Shown: positions 6,711 to 15,063 of the stretch, piece by piece
Position numbering within the stretch: position 1 is the stretch's first letter
Layout of the letters: each line of letters begins with the position of its first letter
Source of the DNA: Peptococcaceae bacterium BRH_c23
GTDB lineage: Bacteria; Bacillota_B; Desulfitobacteriia; Desulfitobacteriales; Desulfitobacteriaceae
Length of the DNA stretch: 16,539 bases
Direction of reading: 5' to 3'
Assembly: GCA_000961805.1 (NCBI GenBank)
Contig: LADV01000324.1
Coordinates: forward strand, 1-16,539
Translations under genes and position numbers: made by a program
Notes under the pieces: generated by a model
Database searches by the model: none
What the model saw: only the letters and a program-made list of their open reading frames with translations
Told to the model about the DNA's origin: nothing

Positions 6711-7643
6711 TTATTTTATTCTGGATTTGGGATCAAGCGCATCCCGCAGCCCGTCGCCCAACAGGTTAAAGGCCAACACGGTTGTAGTGATGGCAATCCC
6801 GGGAAAAATCAGGGTGTAGGGTGCGTTGAAAATAAAGCCCCTTGCTCTACCCAGCATATCGCCCCACTCGGCGAAGGGCGGCTGAACACCCAGACCCAAA
6901 AAGCCAAGGGCCGCGGTATCCAGAACAGCGGTGGAAATACCCAGGGTGGCTCTAACGACAATCAAGGAAACAATATTCGGCAAAATATGCTTCATAATAA
7001 TCCGGCTATCACTGCTGCCGATGACCTTAGCCGCTTGAACGTAATCATTTTCTTTGACGGATAAAATACTGGCACGCACGATACGAGCATATTCTGGAAT
7101 GGACACCAGACCGATGGCGATGACCGCTTTGTCAATGCCCTTCCCCAAGACTGCCATAAAGGCGATGGCCAATAAAATAGACGGGATGGCTAGCATCATA
7201 TCCATCACTCGCATGATGATCGCATCCGTCCTTCCACCGCGGTACCCCGCGAGGGCCCCCAACAGAACGCCAGTAGAAAGCGAGATGGCAACCGCAGCAA
7301 CACCCACAAACAGGGATATCTTTGTCCCATCAAGGATTCTGCTGAATATGTCCCTACCCAATTGGTCCGTTCCAAACCAATGCTCAGCGTTCGGCCAGAT
7401 AAAGCTTTTGGTCATGTCGGAGTGATTGGGATCATAAGGTAAAATCTGTTTTCCCATCAGCCCGCTCACCCAGACGGATAGGGCAATCAGCACCAGAAAG
7501 CCGATGATAAAGAGACCGACGACAGCGGCCTTGTTCTGCCTGAGCGTTTCCCACATTTCTTTCAGCTGCGATTCCGGTTTTTCCACGTATTCTGCAGCCT
7601 GTATCAGATTTTCATCTGCCTTTGAACTATATTTTTTCCCCAT
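6711..7643 (-). CDS. dppC: peptide/nickel ABC importer permease, DppC/OppC type
   Basis: A 310-aa inner-membrane permease subunit. An N-terminal cytoplasmic tail and first membrane segment (about 39-60) are followed by the family-typical HWFGTDQLGRDIFSR (88-102) in the outer loop. Further membrane segments lie at about 110-133, 148-167, 222-242 and 278-297. The EAA loop that docks onto the ATPases is at about 201-223 (YVQAAKVIGSSDSR). Length is normal. AAGGGG lies about nine bases before the ATG, and only five bases separate it from the dppB stop, so the two permease genes are cotranscribed. Confidence 0.93.
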   Translation of the reverse strand: MGKKYSSKADENLIQAAEYVEKPESQLKEMWETLRQNKAAVVGLFIIGFLVLIALSVWVSGLMGKQILPYDPNHSDMTKSFIWPNAEHWFGTDQLGRDIFSRILDGTKISLFVGVAAVAISLSTGVLLGALAGYRGGRTDAIIMRVMDMMLAIPSILLAIAFMAVLGKGIDKAVIAIGLVSIPEYARIVRASILSVKENDYVQAAKVIGSSDSRIIMKHILPNIVSLIVVRATLGISTAVLDTAALGFLGLGVQPPFAEWGDMLGRARGFIFNAPYTLIFPGIAITTTVLAFNLLGDGLRDALDPKSRIK

Positions 7644-7648
7644 ACAAG

Positions 7649-8665
7649 CTACCCCTTTGCTTTCGAATATTTAATACGCGGATCCAGGAACGCGTAGATC
7701 ACATCAACCAGTAAATTTACCATCACAAATATGAAAGCAATCAGCAAAACAACACCCTGCACCACAGGAAAGTCGGACTTTAGGATGCAGGCCACGGTAT
7801 AGGCACCGATCCCGGGCCAGGAGAACACCGTTTCCGTCAGCACAGCGCCGCCGAGAAGGCTGCCCAGCTGCAAGCCGATGACTGTGACAATGGGAATCAG
7901 TCCGTTGCGCAGCGCGTGTTTGCGGATCACCCTGCCCTCCGAAATTCCTTTCGACCTCGCGGTACGGATGTAATCCTGCTGTAAAGTATCCAACATGCTG
8001 GAACGAGTCATCCTAGTAATGATGGCCATGGAATACATAGCCAGGGCAGTGGCCGGCAACACTAAATGCTGCAAGGCATCTTTAAAAGCGTCCATATTGC
8101 CTTCAACCAGGCTATCGATCAGATAAAAACCAGTAAAGGCCGCAGGCTGCAGCAACGGGTCGATCCTTCCGTTGGAGGGAAGCCAGTGCAGCGTGCCTGA
8201 AAAGAAAATAATTAGCAAAATACCAAGCCAGAAGATCGGCATGGAAACGCCGATCAGGGCGATCAGCATACCGGCATTATCGAAAATGGAGTTCTTTTTT
8301 ACCGCGGAAATAACGCCAATCAGAATACCAAAAAGCGAAGCGAGCAGAATGGCAACCACCGCCAGCTCAATCGTGGCCGGAAAGCGGGCAAAAATCTCTT
8401 TAGTAACAGGCATCTTGGTATAGTAGGAGGTACCAAGATCACCGGTTAGCGCGCCCGTAATAAAATGGAAATATTGCAGATAAACCGGATCGTTTAGTCC
8501 GTTGACCTGCCGCCACGCCTCTACGGCCTGCTGAGTTGCATGCTGGCCCAAAACGATCGGAGCCGGATCAGGGGAAAAGACACGCATAATCAGAAAGACG
8601 ATAATGGAAACACCAATTAGCACGGGAATCAGCATTAAGATTCGCTTAAGGATATAATTGAGCAT
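7649..8665 (-). CDS. dppB: peptide/nickel ABC importer permease, DppB/OppB type
   Basis: A 338-aa membrane permease that pairs with the DppC-type subunit to form the channel. The N-terminus MLNYILKRIL and first membrane segment (about 9-29), the GDLGTSYY motif (75-82) and the cytoplasmic EAA loop (YIRTARSKGISEGRVIRKH) are standard for the family, with about six membrane segments. The ATG at 8665 is chosen: GAAAGG lies nine bases upstream, and this gives the usual family N-terminus. A TTG at 8674 would add three residues. The gene is separated from the binding-protein gene by 169 bp that contains a strong terminator, so its expression depends on read-through or on an unrecognised internal promoter. 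Confidence 0.92.
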   Translation of the reverse strand: MLNYILKRILMLIPVLIGVSIIVFLIMRVFSPDPAPIVLGQHATQQAVEAWRQVNGLNDPVYLQYFHFITGALTGDLGTSYYTKMPVTKEIFARFPATIELAVVAILLASLFGILIGVISAVKKNSIFDNAGMLIALIGVSMPIFWLGILLIIFFSGTLHWLPSNGRIDPLLQPAAFTGFYLIDSLVEGNMDAFKDALQHLVLPATALAMYSMAIITRMTRSSMLDTLQQDYIRTARSKGISEGRVIRKHALRNGLIPIVTVIGLQLGSLLGGAVLTETVFSWPGIGAYTVACILKSDFPVVQGVVLLIAFIFVMVNLLVDVIYAFLDPRIKYSKAKG

Positions 8666-8720
8666 CGGCAACAACCTTTCAACGTTAGGTACTTAGCAGT
8701 GGCGAGAAGTTCCTCCTAGC

Positions 8721-8738
8721 TACACAATTATCTGTGTA
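8721..8738 (-). promoter_or_regulatory. inverted repeat in the dppB leader
   Basis: TACACA and TGTGTA form a perfect 6-bp inverted repeat with a 6-base centre, framed by TCCTAG (8714-8719) and CTAGGA (8758-8763). It lies between the terminator and dppB. It may be an operator or a hairpin that protects the downstream mRNA; no function is proven. Confidence 0.35.
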
Positions 8739-8761
8739 TGGTGGATTTTTCCTTTGACTAG

Positions 8762-8802
8762 GAAAAAAACAAAACCGGGAACCGGTATTAACCGGTTCTC
8801 GG
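8762..8802 (-). terminator. intrinsic terminator between dppA and dppB
   Basis: A 12-bp stem with one G-U pair (arms CCGGGAACCGGT and ACCGGTTCTCGG, 4-base loop) is followed on the minus strand by TTTTGTTTTTTT. It starts 32 bases after the dppA stop. It probably lets binding-protein mRNA accumulate well above that of the permeases and ATPases. Confidence 0.9.
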
Positions 8803-8834
8803 CAGTCTAAAGTTAAGGAATACTTAGCAAAGGT

Positions 8835-10406
8835 TTATTTCTTTGATACACCGGCTAAAGGTGTGATACCGGTCATATGGAAATAGAAATCCGAGATATT
8901 GGGTCTGAAGGCACAAAGTGTTTGAGCGTGGGAAATTGGGAGCCATGCAGCGTCGGCAGCGGCGACCTTTTCCATTTGGGTGTAAACTGCATTGCGCTCA
9001 GCTCCAGCAGGAGTTTCCAAGCCCTTAGCAATTAATTTGTTGAATTCGGCATTTTTGTAGCGTGCAATGTTCATGGTAGGATCTTCGTGAGATAACAGAT
9101 ACATAAAGTTATCTGGATCTCCGTTGTCCCCAATCCAGCCGTAGAAGGCGATATCATAATCACCTGCTTTTATTTTTTCCTTATAAGTTGTCCAGTCAAA
9201 GGAATCAATAGTAGCGGTAACCCCTACTTTAGAAAGGTAGCCTTGAATAGCTTCGGCCAGGGTCTGCCCGGTAGCGGCATTATATGGTCTCGGATTGGTA
9301 TAAGCAATCATGTGTACCTTAGTCAATCCAGCAGCTTTGATGGCCTTGGCAGCAGCCTCAGCATCATAGGCAACTTGAGCGATGCTCTTGTCATAACCTT
9401 CCATAAAGGTTGGCAAAACGGAAGTGGCAGGTTCGGAGTAACCCTGATACAGGCTCTTTACCAATTCCGGAACATTAATAGATTGAGAAACGGCTGCACG
9501 GACCTTTGCGTCATTAAAAGGAGCTTTGGAAGTGTTGTAGGCCATGTAATTGACGTTCATACCCGGGGCCTGAAAGATTTTGTTGCCTGCATCCGTGATT
9601 TGCTTAACCACAGTGGCATCAATACCATCGATCATATCAGCCTCGCCATTGTTCAGGGCAACTACACGTGCAGAGTTGTCTTTAATGAATTTGAAGATAA
9701 CATTCTTAGTGAGGGCCTTGGTTCCCCAGTATTCATCATTGCGGACTAAAACAATGTTTTCGTCCTTAGCCCACTTTACAAACTTGTACGGTCCTGTACC
9801 GACCGGTGCCTGGTTTACATTGTTTTTACTGTCCGTTAAAGCCTTAGGGCTTACAATCGGTGCACTCATGACCATAGCCAGATTGGCGAGGAAAGGAGTA
9901 CTAGGTGCAGTCAAATTGACTTTAACGGTCTTTTTATCCACAACCTGGACATCTTTCACGGAACCATAAACAAAGGATCCGTAAGCCATATCAGCCGTAA
10001 CTTGTGGAGGTATCTGGCGGTCGATGTTAACCTTCACGGCGTTCGCATCAAAATCAGTACCGTCATGGAACTTTACGCCCTCTTGCAGGTGGAAAGTATA
10101 TGTAAGACCGTCCGGGCTCACATCCCAGCTTTTAGCTAGAGAGGGCTCTACCTTGGTGGAATCCTTGTTATACTTTAAAAGCCCATCATAGATATTGATC
10201 ATTACCTTAGCTGACTCGCCGTCGTCGACCAGGGCTGGATCAAGCCCTCTAGGTTCTGCGCCTTGTGCATAAATCAGGGTATCGCTGGCCTGTGGTTTGG
10301 TATCACTAGCCTTGGGTGGGGTGTCGCTACTTGCCTTGGTGCCGCATCCAGTAAGGATGACTGCCGCTGTCAGAGCAAGAGCCATAAATTTTTTCATTCT
10401 TCTCAT
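8835..10406 (-). CDS. dppA: family-5 extracellular solute-binding lipoprotein, DppA/OppA type
   Basis: A 523-aa exported lipoprotein that captures the substrate outside the cell and delivers it to the permeases. The signal peptide has a basic start (MRRMKK), a hydrophobic core and lipobox ILTGC with Cys21 as the lipidated residue. A Ser/Thr/Lys/Pro-rich tether (about 22-43) precedes the mature fold. The body has the SBP_bac_5 pattern, including EPRGLDPAL near residue 52, SWDVSPDGLTYTFHL and a GVKFHDGTDF motif. AGGAGG lies six bases before the ATG at 10406. The family covers dipeptides, oligopeptides, nickel and glutathione, and the sequence does not decide which. It heads the importer operon directly downstream of a two-component pair. 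Confidence 0.93.
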   Translation of the reverse strand: MRRMKKFMALALTAAVILTGCGTKASSDTPPKASDTKPQASDTLIYAQGAEPRGLDPALVDDGESAKVMINIYDGLLKYNKDSTKVEPSLAKSWDVSPDGLTYTFHLQEGVKFHDGTDFDANAVKVNIDRQIPPQVTADMAYGSFVYGSVKDVQVVDKKTVKVNLTAPSTPFLANLAMVMSAPIVSPKALTDSKNNVNQAPVGTGPYKFVKWAKDENIVLVRNDEYWGTKALTKNVIFKFIKDNSARVVALNNGEADMIDGIDATVVKQITDAGNKIFQAPGMNVNYMAYNTSKAPFNDAKVRAAVSQSINVPELVKSLYQGYSEPATSVLPTFMEGYDKSIAQVAYDAEAAAKAIKAAGLTKVHMIAYTNPRPYNAATGQTLAEAIQGYLSKVGVTATIDSFDWTTYKEKIKAGDYDIAFYGWIGDNGDPDNFMYLLSHEDPTMNIARYKNAEFNKLIAKGLETPAGAERNAVYTQMEKVAAADAAWLPISHAQTLCAFRPNISDFYFHMTGITPLAGVSKK

Positions 10407-10490
10407 TTTCTTCCTCCTATTTTTTCTTCGATTGGAAATTATTGCATATTTTCTGCAATTTATAATACCAACCCTTAACCATATTGCCTA

Positions 10491-10519
10491 ATTATAGCAA
10501 AAGGATTAGACCAACTAAA
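10491..10519 (-). promoter_or_regulatory. candidate dppA promoter
   Basis: The minus strand has a perfect TATAAT at 10491-10496, with TTTAGT (three of six -35 bases) 17 bases upstream. The weak -35 would suit activator-dependent expression, for example by the adjacent response regulator, which is inference. Confidence 0.35.
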
Positions 10520-10551
10520 GAAATAAAAAAGAGAAAAAGTACAATAGATTA

Positions 10552-11178
10552 TTAAATCCAACAATATCGATTTTTTGGTCTTCCTATTTTTTGATAACTA
10601 GGAATTGACCGCACCTTGCCATTTTGAACAAGATACGTAAGATATCTATAAACTGTAGGAACGGCTAACGATAATTCTTTCGAAATCTCCTCCACTGTGG
10701 AAGGTTGCTTACAAGCCGAGAGATGTCGTTCAATATAGGACAGAGTCGTTTCGCTAATTCCTTTGGTTACAAACACTTCGTATTGCATTTTTGAGGTTAC
10801 TTGAACAGTCTTTGTCATATCCAACAACCGCTTATGCAATTGAACGCGAGCAATCAAATCCGGCGCTTTGACAGGTTTAAGTGCGAAATCAGTGGCTCCT
10901 GCATCCAGAAAACGATCGGCAATTTCCTGCCTTTCGTCTACGGTGAGTACAAGAATAGGTATTTGCTGATTCTGTTCCCGAATCAGGCGAACCGTTTCTA
11001 TACCATCAATTTCAGGCATATGATAATCCACTAAAATGATATCCGCTCCATGGTCTAGGAACCCTTTAATTCCCTCTCTTCCATTAGGATAGGCTATGGG
11101 ATCCCATCCAGCAAACGTAAATATTTCACTTAACGTATAGCGCAGGGACTGATCATCATCCATAATTATAATTCTCAT
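10552..11178 (-). CDS. two-component response regulator with C-terminal helix-turn-helix
   Basis: A 208-aa DNA-binding response regulator. The receiver domain (about 1-118) has the acidic cluster D7-D8-D9, phospho-acceptor D51 in LVDYHMPEIDG, Thr79 and Lys101 (LKPVK). After a linker, the C-terminal region (about 158-192, TVEEISKELSLAVPTVYRYL) is a helix-turn-helix. The overall layout recalls CitB/DcuR/MalR-type regulators of organic-acid uptake; this resemblance is by layout only. The ATG overlaps the kinase stop as ATGA, with GGGAG eight bases upstream, so kinase and regulator are translated together. A longer frame up to 11208 lies within the kinase gene and is not used. It is followed by the importer operon, a plausible target. 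Confidence 0.88.
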   Translation of the reverse strand: MRIIIMDDDQSLRYTLSEIFTFAGWDPIAYPNGREGIKGFLDHGADIILVDYHMPEIDGIETVRLIREQNQQIPILVLTVDERQEIADRFLDAGATDFALKPVKAPDLIARVQLHKRLLDMTKTVQVTSKMQYEVFVTKGISETTLSYIERHLSACKQPSTVEEISKELSLAVPTVYRYLTYLVQNGKVRSIPSYQKIGRPKNRYCWI

Positions 11179-12506
11179 TGGCTTTCTCCCAGTGGCAAGG
11201 TTATCCAAACCTTCGTCCCCTGCCCTACTTCACTTTTTATATTAACGGACCCTTCGTGTCCTTCTGCAACTTTTCGTACAAAAGCTAAGCCAACCCCAGG
11301 ATGGTTTTTCGTGCTGTATCCGGTCTTCCAGATTCTTTTTACATCATTTGCCGAAATACCGTATCCGTTGTCTTCTACCTCTAGTTCTACTACGTTTTTT
11401 AAAGTTATGGCGCGTAAAACTACCCTTCCGTTCTCCCGCTCCTGAATGGCATCCAACGCGTTATCAATTAAATTTATGATTGCTCGAGTCAACCTAATTT
11501 TATTAATGTAAAGACTTGATTGAGGTTCTCCCTCTAATTCAATATCCACCGCTGAATTCGTCCCGCTTAGACGACTAGCTCGAATATAATCGATTAGTTC
11601 TTTAAGCTCACACCAGTTCTTTCGATCCTCATACAAAATTTCTGAAACCATTTTGCTCATTGAATTAATAGAACCATAGATAGTTTGACAGTATTCTCGC
11701 ATCTTAGGATCCGGCCATCGTAGCTCCATCAATGAAACCAGTCCCTCGATTGTAGCAAGCGGAGTTTTAAGGTCGTGGACAAGATGGAGAACTTCACGTC
11801 CTGAACGAGATTCATTGGCTTCAAGTTGGGCACGGTGTAGGTCTTGCGAAATAGCCCATTTCTCCATATATAAAATCAAATAAATCCATAAAGTAATAGC
11901 ACTTGCTACGAAGATAAAAAACAACACATTCGCATAAAGTGCAAGAACCTGACCAAATCCAATTTGAATCGCTGCCTGTTTTATTTTTATCGATAAGGAA
12001 CCTAGTCCGAAACCATAAGGGGTAAGAAAAGGAACTTGATTTAACCAAGCAACACCAAAAATCAATTGGGAGAAAACCAGTAGCTTCATCCCCATATTCA
12101 ATTTTTGTTTGCTTAGTTTCTGCATCACTACAATCGATAGCCAAAGAAAAATATCTGTGGCCCCAAAACTATAGTTTAATGGAGTCATCAGATTGACGAT
12201 CACATAAGCGAGGGGTACTACAGTTAGGGGAATGATGGTTTTTAATCCAGAACGATTGAAAGCATCTGCCATCCCATCTCCCAACATCACCACGCTGAGG
12301 AACTGAGGTATGGATATAATGGTATTAATTGACACAATGAGAAAGGCATTAACCATTAACGCACTGCCGTCTGTTTTTTGGTTCATCGTTTGGAGTAATT
12401 GATCCAATCCTATAAGTTGAGGTTTTAACCAATATGGTATTAAGATCCCCAACAAAAACAATCCAATTCCTATCCATATTTTTCTTGATCTTACGACTCT
12501 TCCCAC
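11175..12506 (-). CDS. multi-span membrane sensor histidine kinase
   Basis: A 443-aa sensor kinase. The N-terminal half has about six hydrophobic segments (around 9-27, 49-74, 91-107, 117-128, 141-155 and 187-213) with little extracellular loop, so it probably senses a ligand within or near the membrane. The phospho-acceptor is H244 in the H-box HDLKTPLAT. The ATPase domain shows the N-box NLIDNALDA (345-353), G1 DNGYGIS (379-385) and G2 GVGLAF (404-409). The GTG at 12506 is chosen: AAAGGA lies nine bases upstream, while the ATG at 12530 lies at or ahead of the predicted transcript start. It is coupled to the response regulator by ATGA. The signal it detects is unknown. Confidence 0.88.
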   Translation of the reverse strand: MGRVVRSRKIWIGIGLFLLGILIPYWLKPQLIGLDQLLQTMNQKTDGSALMVNAFLIVSINTIISIPQFLSVVMLGDGMADAFNRSGLKTIIPLTVVPLAYVIVNLMTPLNYSFGATDIFLWLSIVVMQKLSKQKLNMGMKLLVFSQLIFGVAWLNQVPFLTPYGFGLGSLSIKIKQAAIQIGFGQVLALYANVLFFIFVASAITLWIYLILYMEKWAISQDLHRAQLEANESRSGREVLHLVHDLKTPLATIEGLVSLMELRWPDPKMREYCQTIYGSINSMSKMVSEILYEDRKNWCELKELIDYIRASRLSGTNSAVDIELEGEPQSSLYINKIRLTRAIINLIDNALDAIQERENGRVVLRAITLKNVVELEVEDNGYGISANDVKRIWKTGYSTKNHPGVGLAFVRKVAEGHEGSVNIKSEVGQGTKVWITLPLGESQ

Positions 12507-12533
12507 TGCATTACATCCTTTCCTTCTCATACT

Positions 12534-12542
12534 ATTATAACA
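12534..12542 (-). promoter_or_regulatory. extended -10 promoter of the two-component operon
   Basis: The minus strand reads TGTTATAAT, a perfect TATAAT with TGn extension. Transcription would begin near 12527, giving a leader of about 20 nt that contains the ribosome binding site for the GTG start at 12506. No clear -35 is seen. Confidence 0.6.
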
Positions 12543-12671
12543 TGAAATTAGAATAGGATAATTTCTTTTGCTAAGGCAAAAAGAGTCATGACAAAAGATG
12601 TGCAAAACTATACACCATCATCAACGAGTTTGACGCTGTCCCCAGTAAATACAACTTAGTGACTGGATGAC

Positions 12672-12717
12672 TAAAAGGAGACTAGGTAAAAGCATAAGCA
12701 GCTTCAACCCAGTCTCC
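12672..12717 (-). terminator. intrinsic terminator after the molybdenum hydroxylase gene
   Basis: GGAGACTAGGT pairs with ACCCAGTCTCC (one mismatch in 11), with an inner AAGC/GCTT stem in the loop. On the minus strand it is followed by TTTTAG. It begins seven bases after the stop codon. The remaining bases up to the kinase promoter show nothing else. Confidence 0.7.
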
Positions 12718-12723
12718 AAGTGT

Positions 12724-15003
12724 TTATAGTTTCTGCATTCCTAAAAAGACCTTTTCTGGGGTAATTGGCAAATGGTTTTCTCGAACTCCGACTGCATTAT
12801 AAATCGCATGAGAAATAGCGGGCGGGGGAGTATTTGCAACAACTTCCCCAATCGATTTTGCACCAAATGGACCCGTAGGTTCATAGCTCTCTTCAAACGC
12901 TATCCGAACTTTCCCGACATCCTGACGAGTGGGGATTTTGTATTGCATGAAGGTATTGGTAGCCATCTTGCCGATCTCATCATATCTCACTTGTTCATAA
13001 AGAGCCATTCCAATTCCTTGGGCAATTCCACCTTCGGCTTGAATCCGAGCGAGATTAGGGTTAATCACAGTACCACAGTCGATGACTGCAACATAGTCGA
13101 TCAACTCCACCTTTCCCGTTTCTCGGTCTACTTCTACTTCTGCAAAACCGGCTATATAGGGTGGCGGTGAAACGTCACTTCCGTGAGTCGCATATCCAAT
13201 GAGCTGAAGTTTCCCTGCGCCCAGCACGGTAAGCTCTGCTATTTTTCTAAGACTAATTTCTTGATCCCCGTCATCTGTTCGGACCGCTAAGCCGTCGAAT
13301 TGAGCGTTTTCTGGAGAAACCCCTAAGAGCTTAGCTCCCTGTTCTATAATCTTCTTTTTGAGGTCTTCCGCCGCTTTGACGACGGCAGTCCCCGCAACAT
13401 AGGTTGTACTTAAAGCATAGGACCCCGGATCATAGGGAGAAGTATCTGTATCTCCGGCGTTCACAATGATCTTCTCCATAGGAATCTCCAAAATCTCAGC
13501 GGCCATCTGGCTAAGAATCGTATCGCAGCCTGTTCCCATATCCGTTGCTCCTGTGAGAAGGGTAAAGTTTCCATCATCGTTTAAGCGAATTTCTGCTGAG
13601 GCAGTCCCGATATTGGCAATCCCGGAGCCCTGCATCGTGATCGCCATACCTACTGCTCTTACTTTATTGGGACTGACTTCACGGCGCGGAAATTTTTTCT
13701 CCCAACCAATCAGCTCTTTACCCTTTTCTATACATCGATCCAAAGTCGAGCTGCCTAGCATAACCCCCTGACCCGTAAGAAAAGTTTCCCCTACTTTACT
13801 GATGTTTTTTAAACGAATTTCTGTCGGATCCATCTTTAATCGTTCAGCTAACATATTTACGGTTGATTCTAAGGCGAAGGTACCCTGAGTTGCGCCATAT
13901 CCCCTAAAAGCGCCTGCCGGCATTTTGTTTGTATAAACGGCCTTCCCGTCAAATCGTACTGCTCTAGTTTTACTATAAAGTGGCAGGGTGTAATGGCCTA
14001 CGCAGCTTAAAACAGTCGGAGCATGCTCTCCATACGCTCCCGTGTCCGATAAAACCTGCATATCGATCGCTCTGATAATTCCATCTTGGTCGGCACCCAA
14101 TTTGACGTTTAATCTCATAGCATGACGGCTTGTCGTACAGCTAAAGGTTTCTTTTCGGTCATAAATGATGATCGACGGTTTTCCTGTTTTTAGAGTTACG
14201 ATGGCTGTAAAGATATCGACGGCTCCCGTCTGTTTTCCGCCAAAACCACCACCAATTCTAGGCTTGATTACCCTAATTTTACTTGCGGGAAGCTGCAACG
14301 CTCTTGCTAACTGTCTTCTAATATGAAAGGGAACTTGGGTTGAGCTGACCACGATCAGCCTTCCCGCATGATCCAGATAGCTAAAGGCTCGATAGGTTTC
14401 CATCATAGTGTGAGCCTGGGCTTGTGGATAATAGACATCCTCTACCACAACGGCGCAACGCTTAAATTCTTCTTCAACATCTCCAACTTCTTCATGAGAG
14501 GTAGACGTAATATTTTTTTCCTTTTGCAATCCAATCTCAAAGTTACAGCTCAAGTTCTCTTCAGGATGAACGACTGAGGAATGCCCGATAGCCTGCTCAA
14601 AATCTAAAACAGGCTCCATTACCTCATACTCAACCTTGATCCTTTTTATCGCCAACAGCGCCGTTTTTTCATCGACCGCTGCTATGATCGCCACTTCATC
14701 CCCTACATAGCGAAGGATTTGATCGAGGATTAGACGATCGTAAGGCGAGGGTTCAGGATATGATTGACCAGCTAGGGTAAATCGTTCATTTGGAACATCC
14801 TTGTAGGTAAGGATGCATTCTACCCCCTCTAAACTCTTAGCCCTTGAAATATCAATCGAAGTTATCTTGGCATAAGCGTGTGGGCTTCTTAGGATTTTTA
14901 TCACTAAGGCATTAGACATTACTAAATCCTCAGTATACACGGGTTTACCCATGGCAATTGCAATTCCATCAATTTTACGAATGCTTTGACCAACGCTCTT
15001 CAT
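12724..15003 (-). CDS. molybdenum hydroxylase large (molybdopterin-binding) subunit, xanthine dehydrogenase family
   Basis: A 759-aa catalytic subunit of the xanthine dehydrogenase/aldehyde oxidase/CO dehydrogenase superfamily, which hydroxylates purines, aldehydes or N-heterocycles at a molybdopterin centre. The N-terminus VGQSIRKIDG, GGFGGK (252-257), AFRGYG (365-370) and the C-terminal GAKSIGE with catalytic Glu720 are all present, and length is normal. The substrate cannot be assigned. The [2Fe-2S] and FAD subunits needed for electron transfer are absent on both sides within the window. The ATG at 15003 is chosen because it gives the usual family N-terminus, yet it lacks any ribosome binding site. 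The frame stays open to an ATG at 15060 through the hairpin of the adjacent IscB element, three bases after the iscB stop. The insertion therefore probably displaced its native start region. Confidence 0.88.
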   Translation of the reverse strand: MKSVGQSIRKIDGIAIAMGKPVYTEDLVMSNALVIKILRSPHAYAKITSIDISRAKSLEGVECILTYKDVPNERFTLAGQSYPEPSPYDRLILDQILRYVGDEVAIIAAVDEKTALLAIKRIKVEYEVMEPVLDFEQAIGHSSVVHPEENLSCNFEIGLQKEKNITSTSHEEVGDVEEEFKRCAVVVEDVYYPQAQAHTMMETYRAFSYLDHAGRLIVVSSTQVPFHIRRQLARALQLPASKIRVIKPRIGGGFGGKQTGAVDIFTAIVTLKTGKPSIIIYDRKETFSCTTSRHAMRLNVKLGADQDGIIRAIDMQVLSDTGAYGEHAPTVLSCVGHYTLPLYSKTRAVRFDGKAVYTNKMPAGAFRGYGATQGTFALESTVNMLAERLKMDPTEIRLKNISKVGETFLTGQGVMLGSSTLDRCIEKGKELIGWEKKFPRREVSPNKVRAVGMAITMQGSGIANIGTASAEIRLNDDGNFTLLTGATDMGTGCDTILSQMAAEILEIPMEKIIVNAGDTDTSPYDPGSYALSTTYVAGTAVVKAAEDLKKKIIEQGAKLLGVSPENAQFDGLAVRTDDGDQEISLRKIAELTVLGAGKLQLIGYATHGSDVSPPPYIAGFAEVEVDRETGKVELIDYVAVIDCGTVINPNLARIQAEGGIAQGIGMALYEQVRYDEIGKMATNTFMQYKIPTRQDVGKVRIAFEESYEPTGPFGAKSIGEVVANTPPPAISHAIYNAVGVRENHLPITPEKVFLGMQKL

Positions 15004-15020
15004 AATGGCTTGGCAGGAAA

Positions 15021-15043
15021 CCACTATCCCTTTAGGGTAGTGG
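15021..15043 (-). repeat. right-end hairpin of the IscB element
   Basis: A 23-nt imperfect palindrome: left arm CCACTATCCC, loop TTTA, right arm GGGTAGTGG, leaving one unpaired T in the left arm. An exact copy in the same orientation lies at 16508-16530. Paired same-strand hairpins with an extra-helical T are characteristic of IS200/IS605 ends read by the Y1 transposase TnpA. Confidence 0.85.
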
Positions 15044-15063
15044 AGGAATGCCTTACGCATACC

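Noticed and set aside
9243..9969. Two long open frames on the plus strand inside the binding-protein gene
   Set aside because: Both are antisense shadows of dppA with no ribosome binding site or recognisable domain.
10505..10551. T-rich minus-strand stretch after the response regulator as a terminator
   Set aside because: There is no hairpin ahead of the T runs, so intrinsic termination is not supported; read-through into dppA remains possible.
11821..12144. 107-codon minus-strand frame inside the sensor kinase gene
   Set aside because: It overlaps the kinase in another frame, lacks a ribosome binding site and has no domain features.
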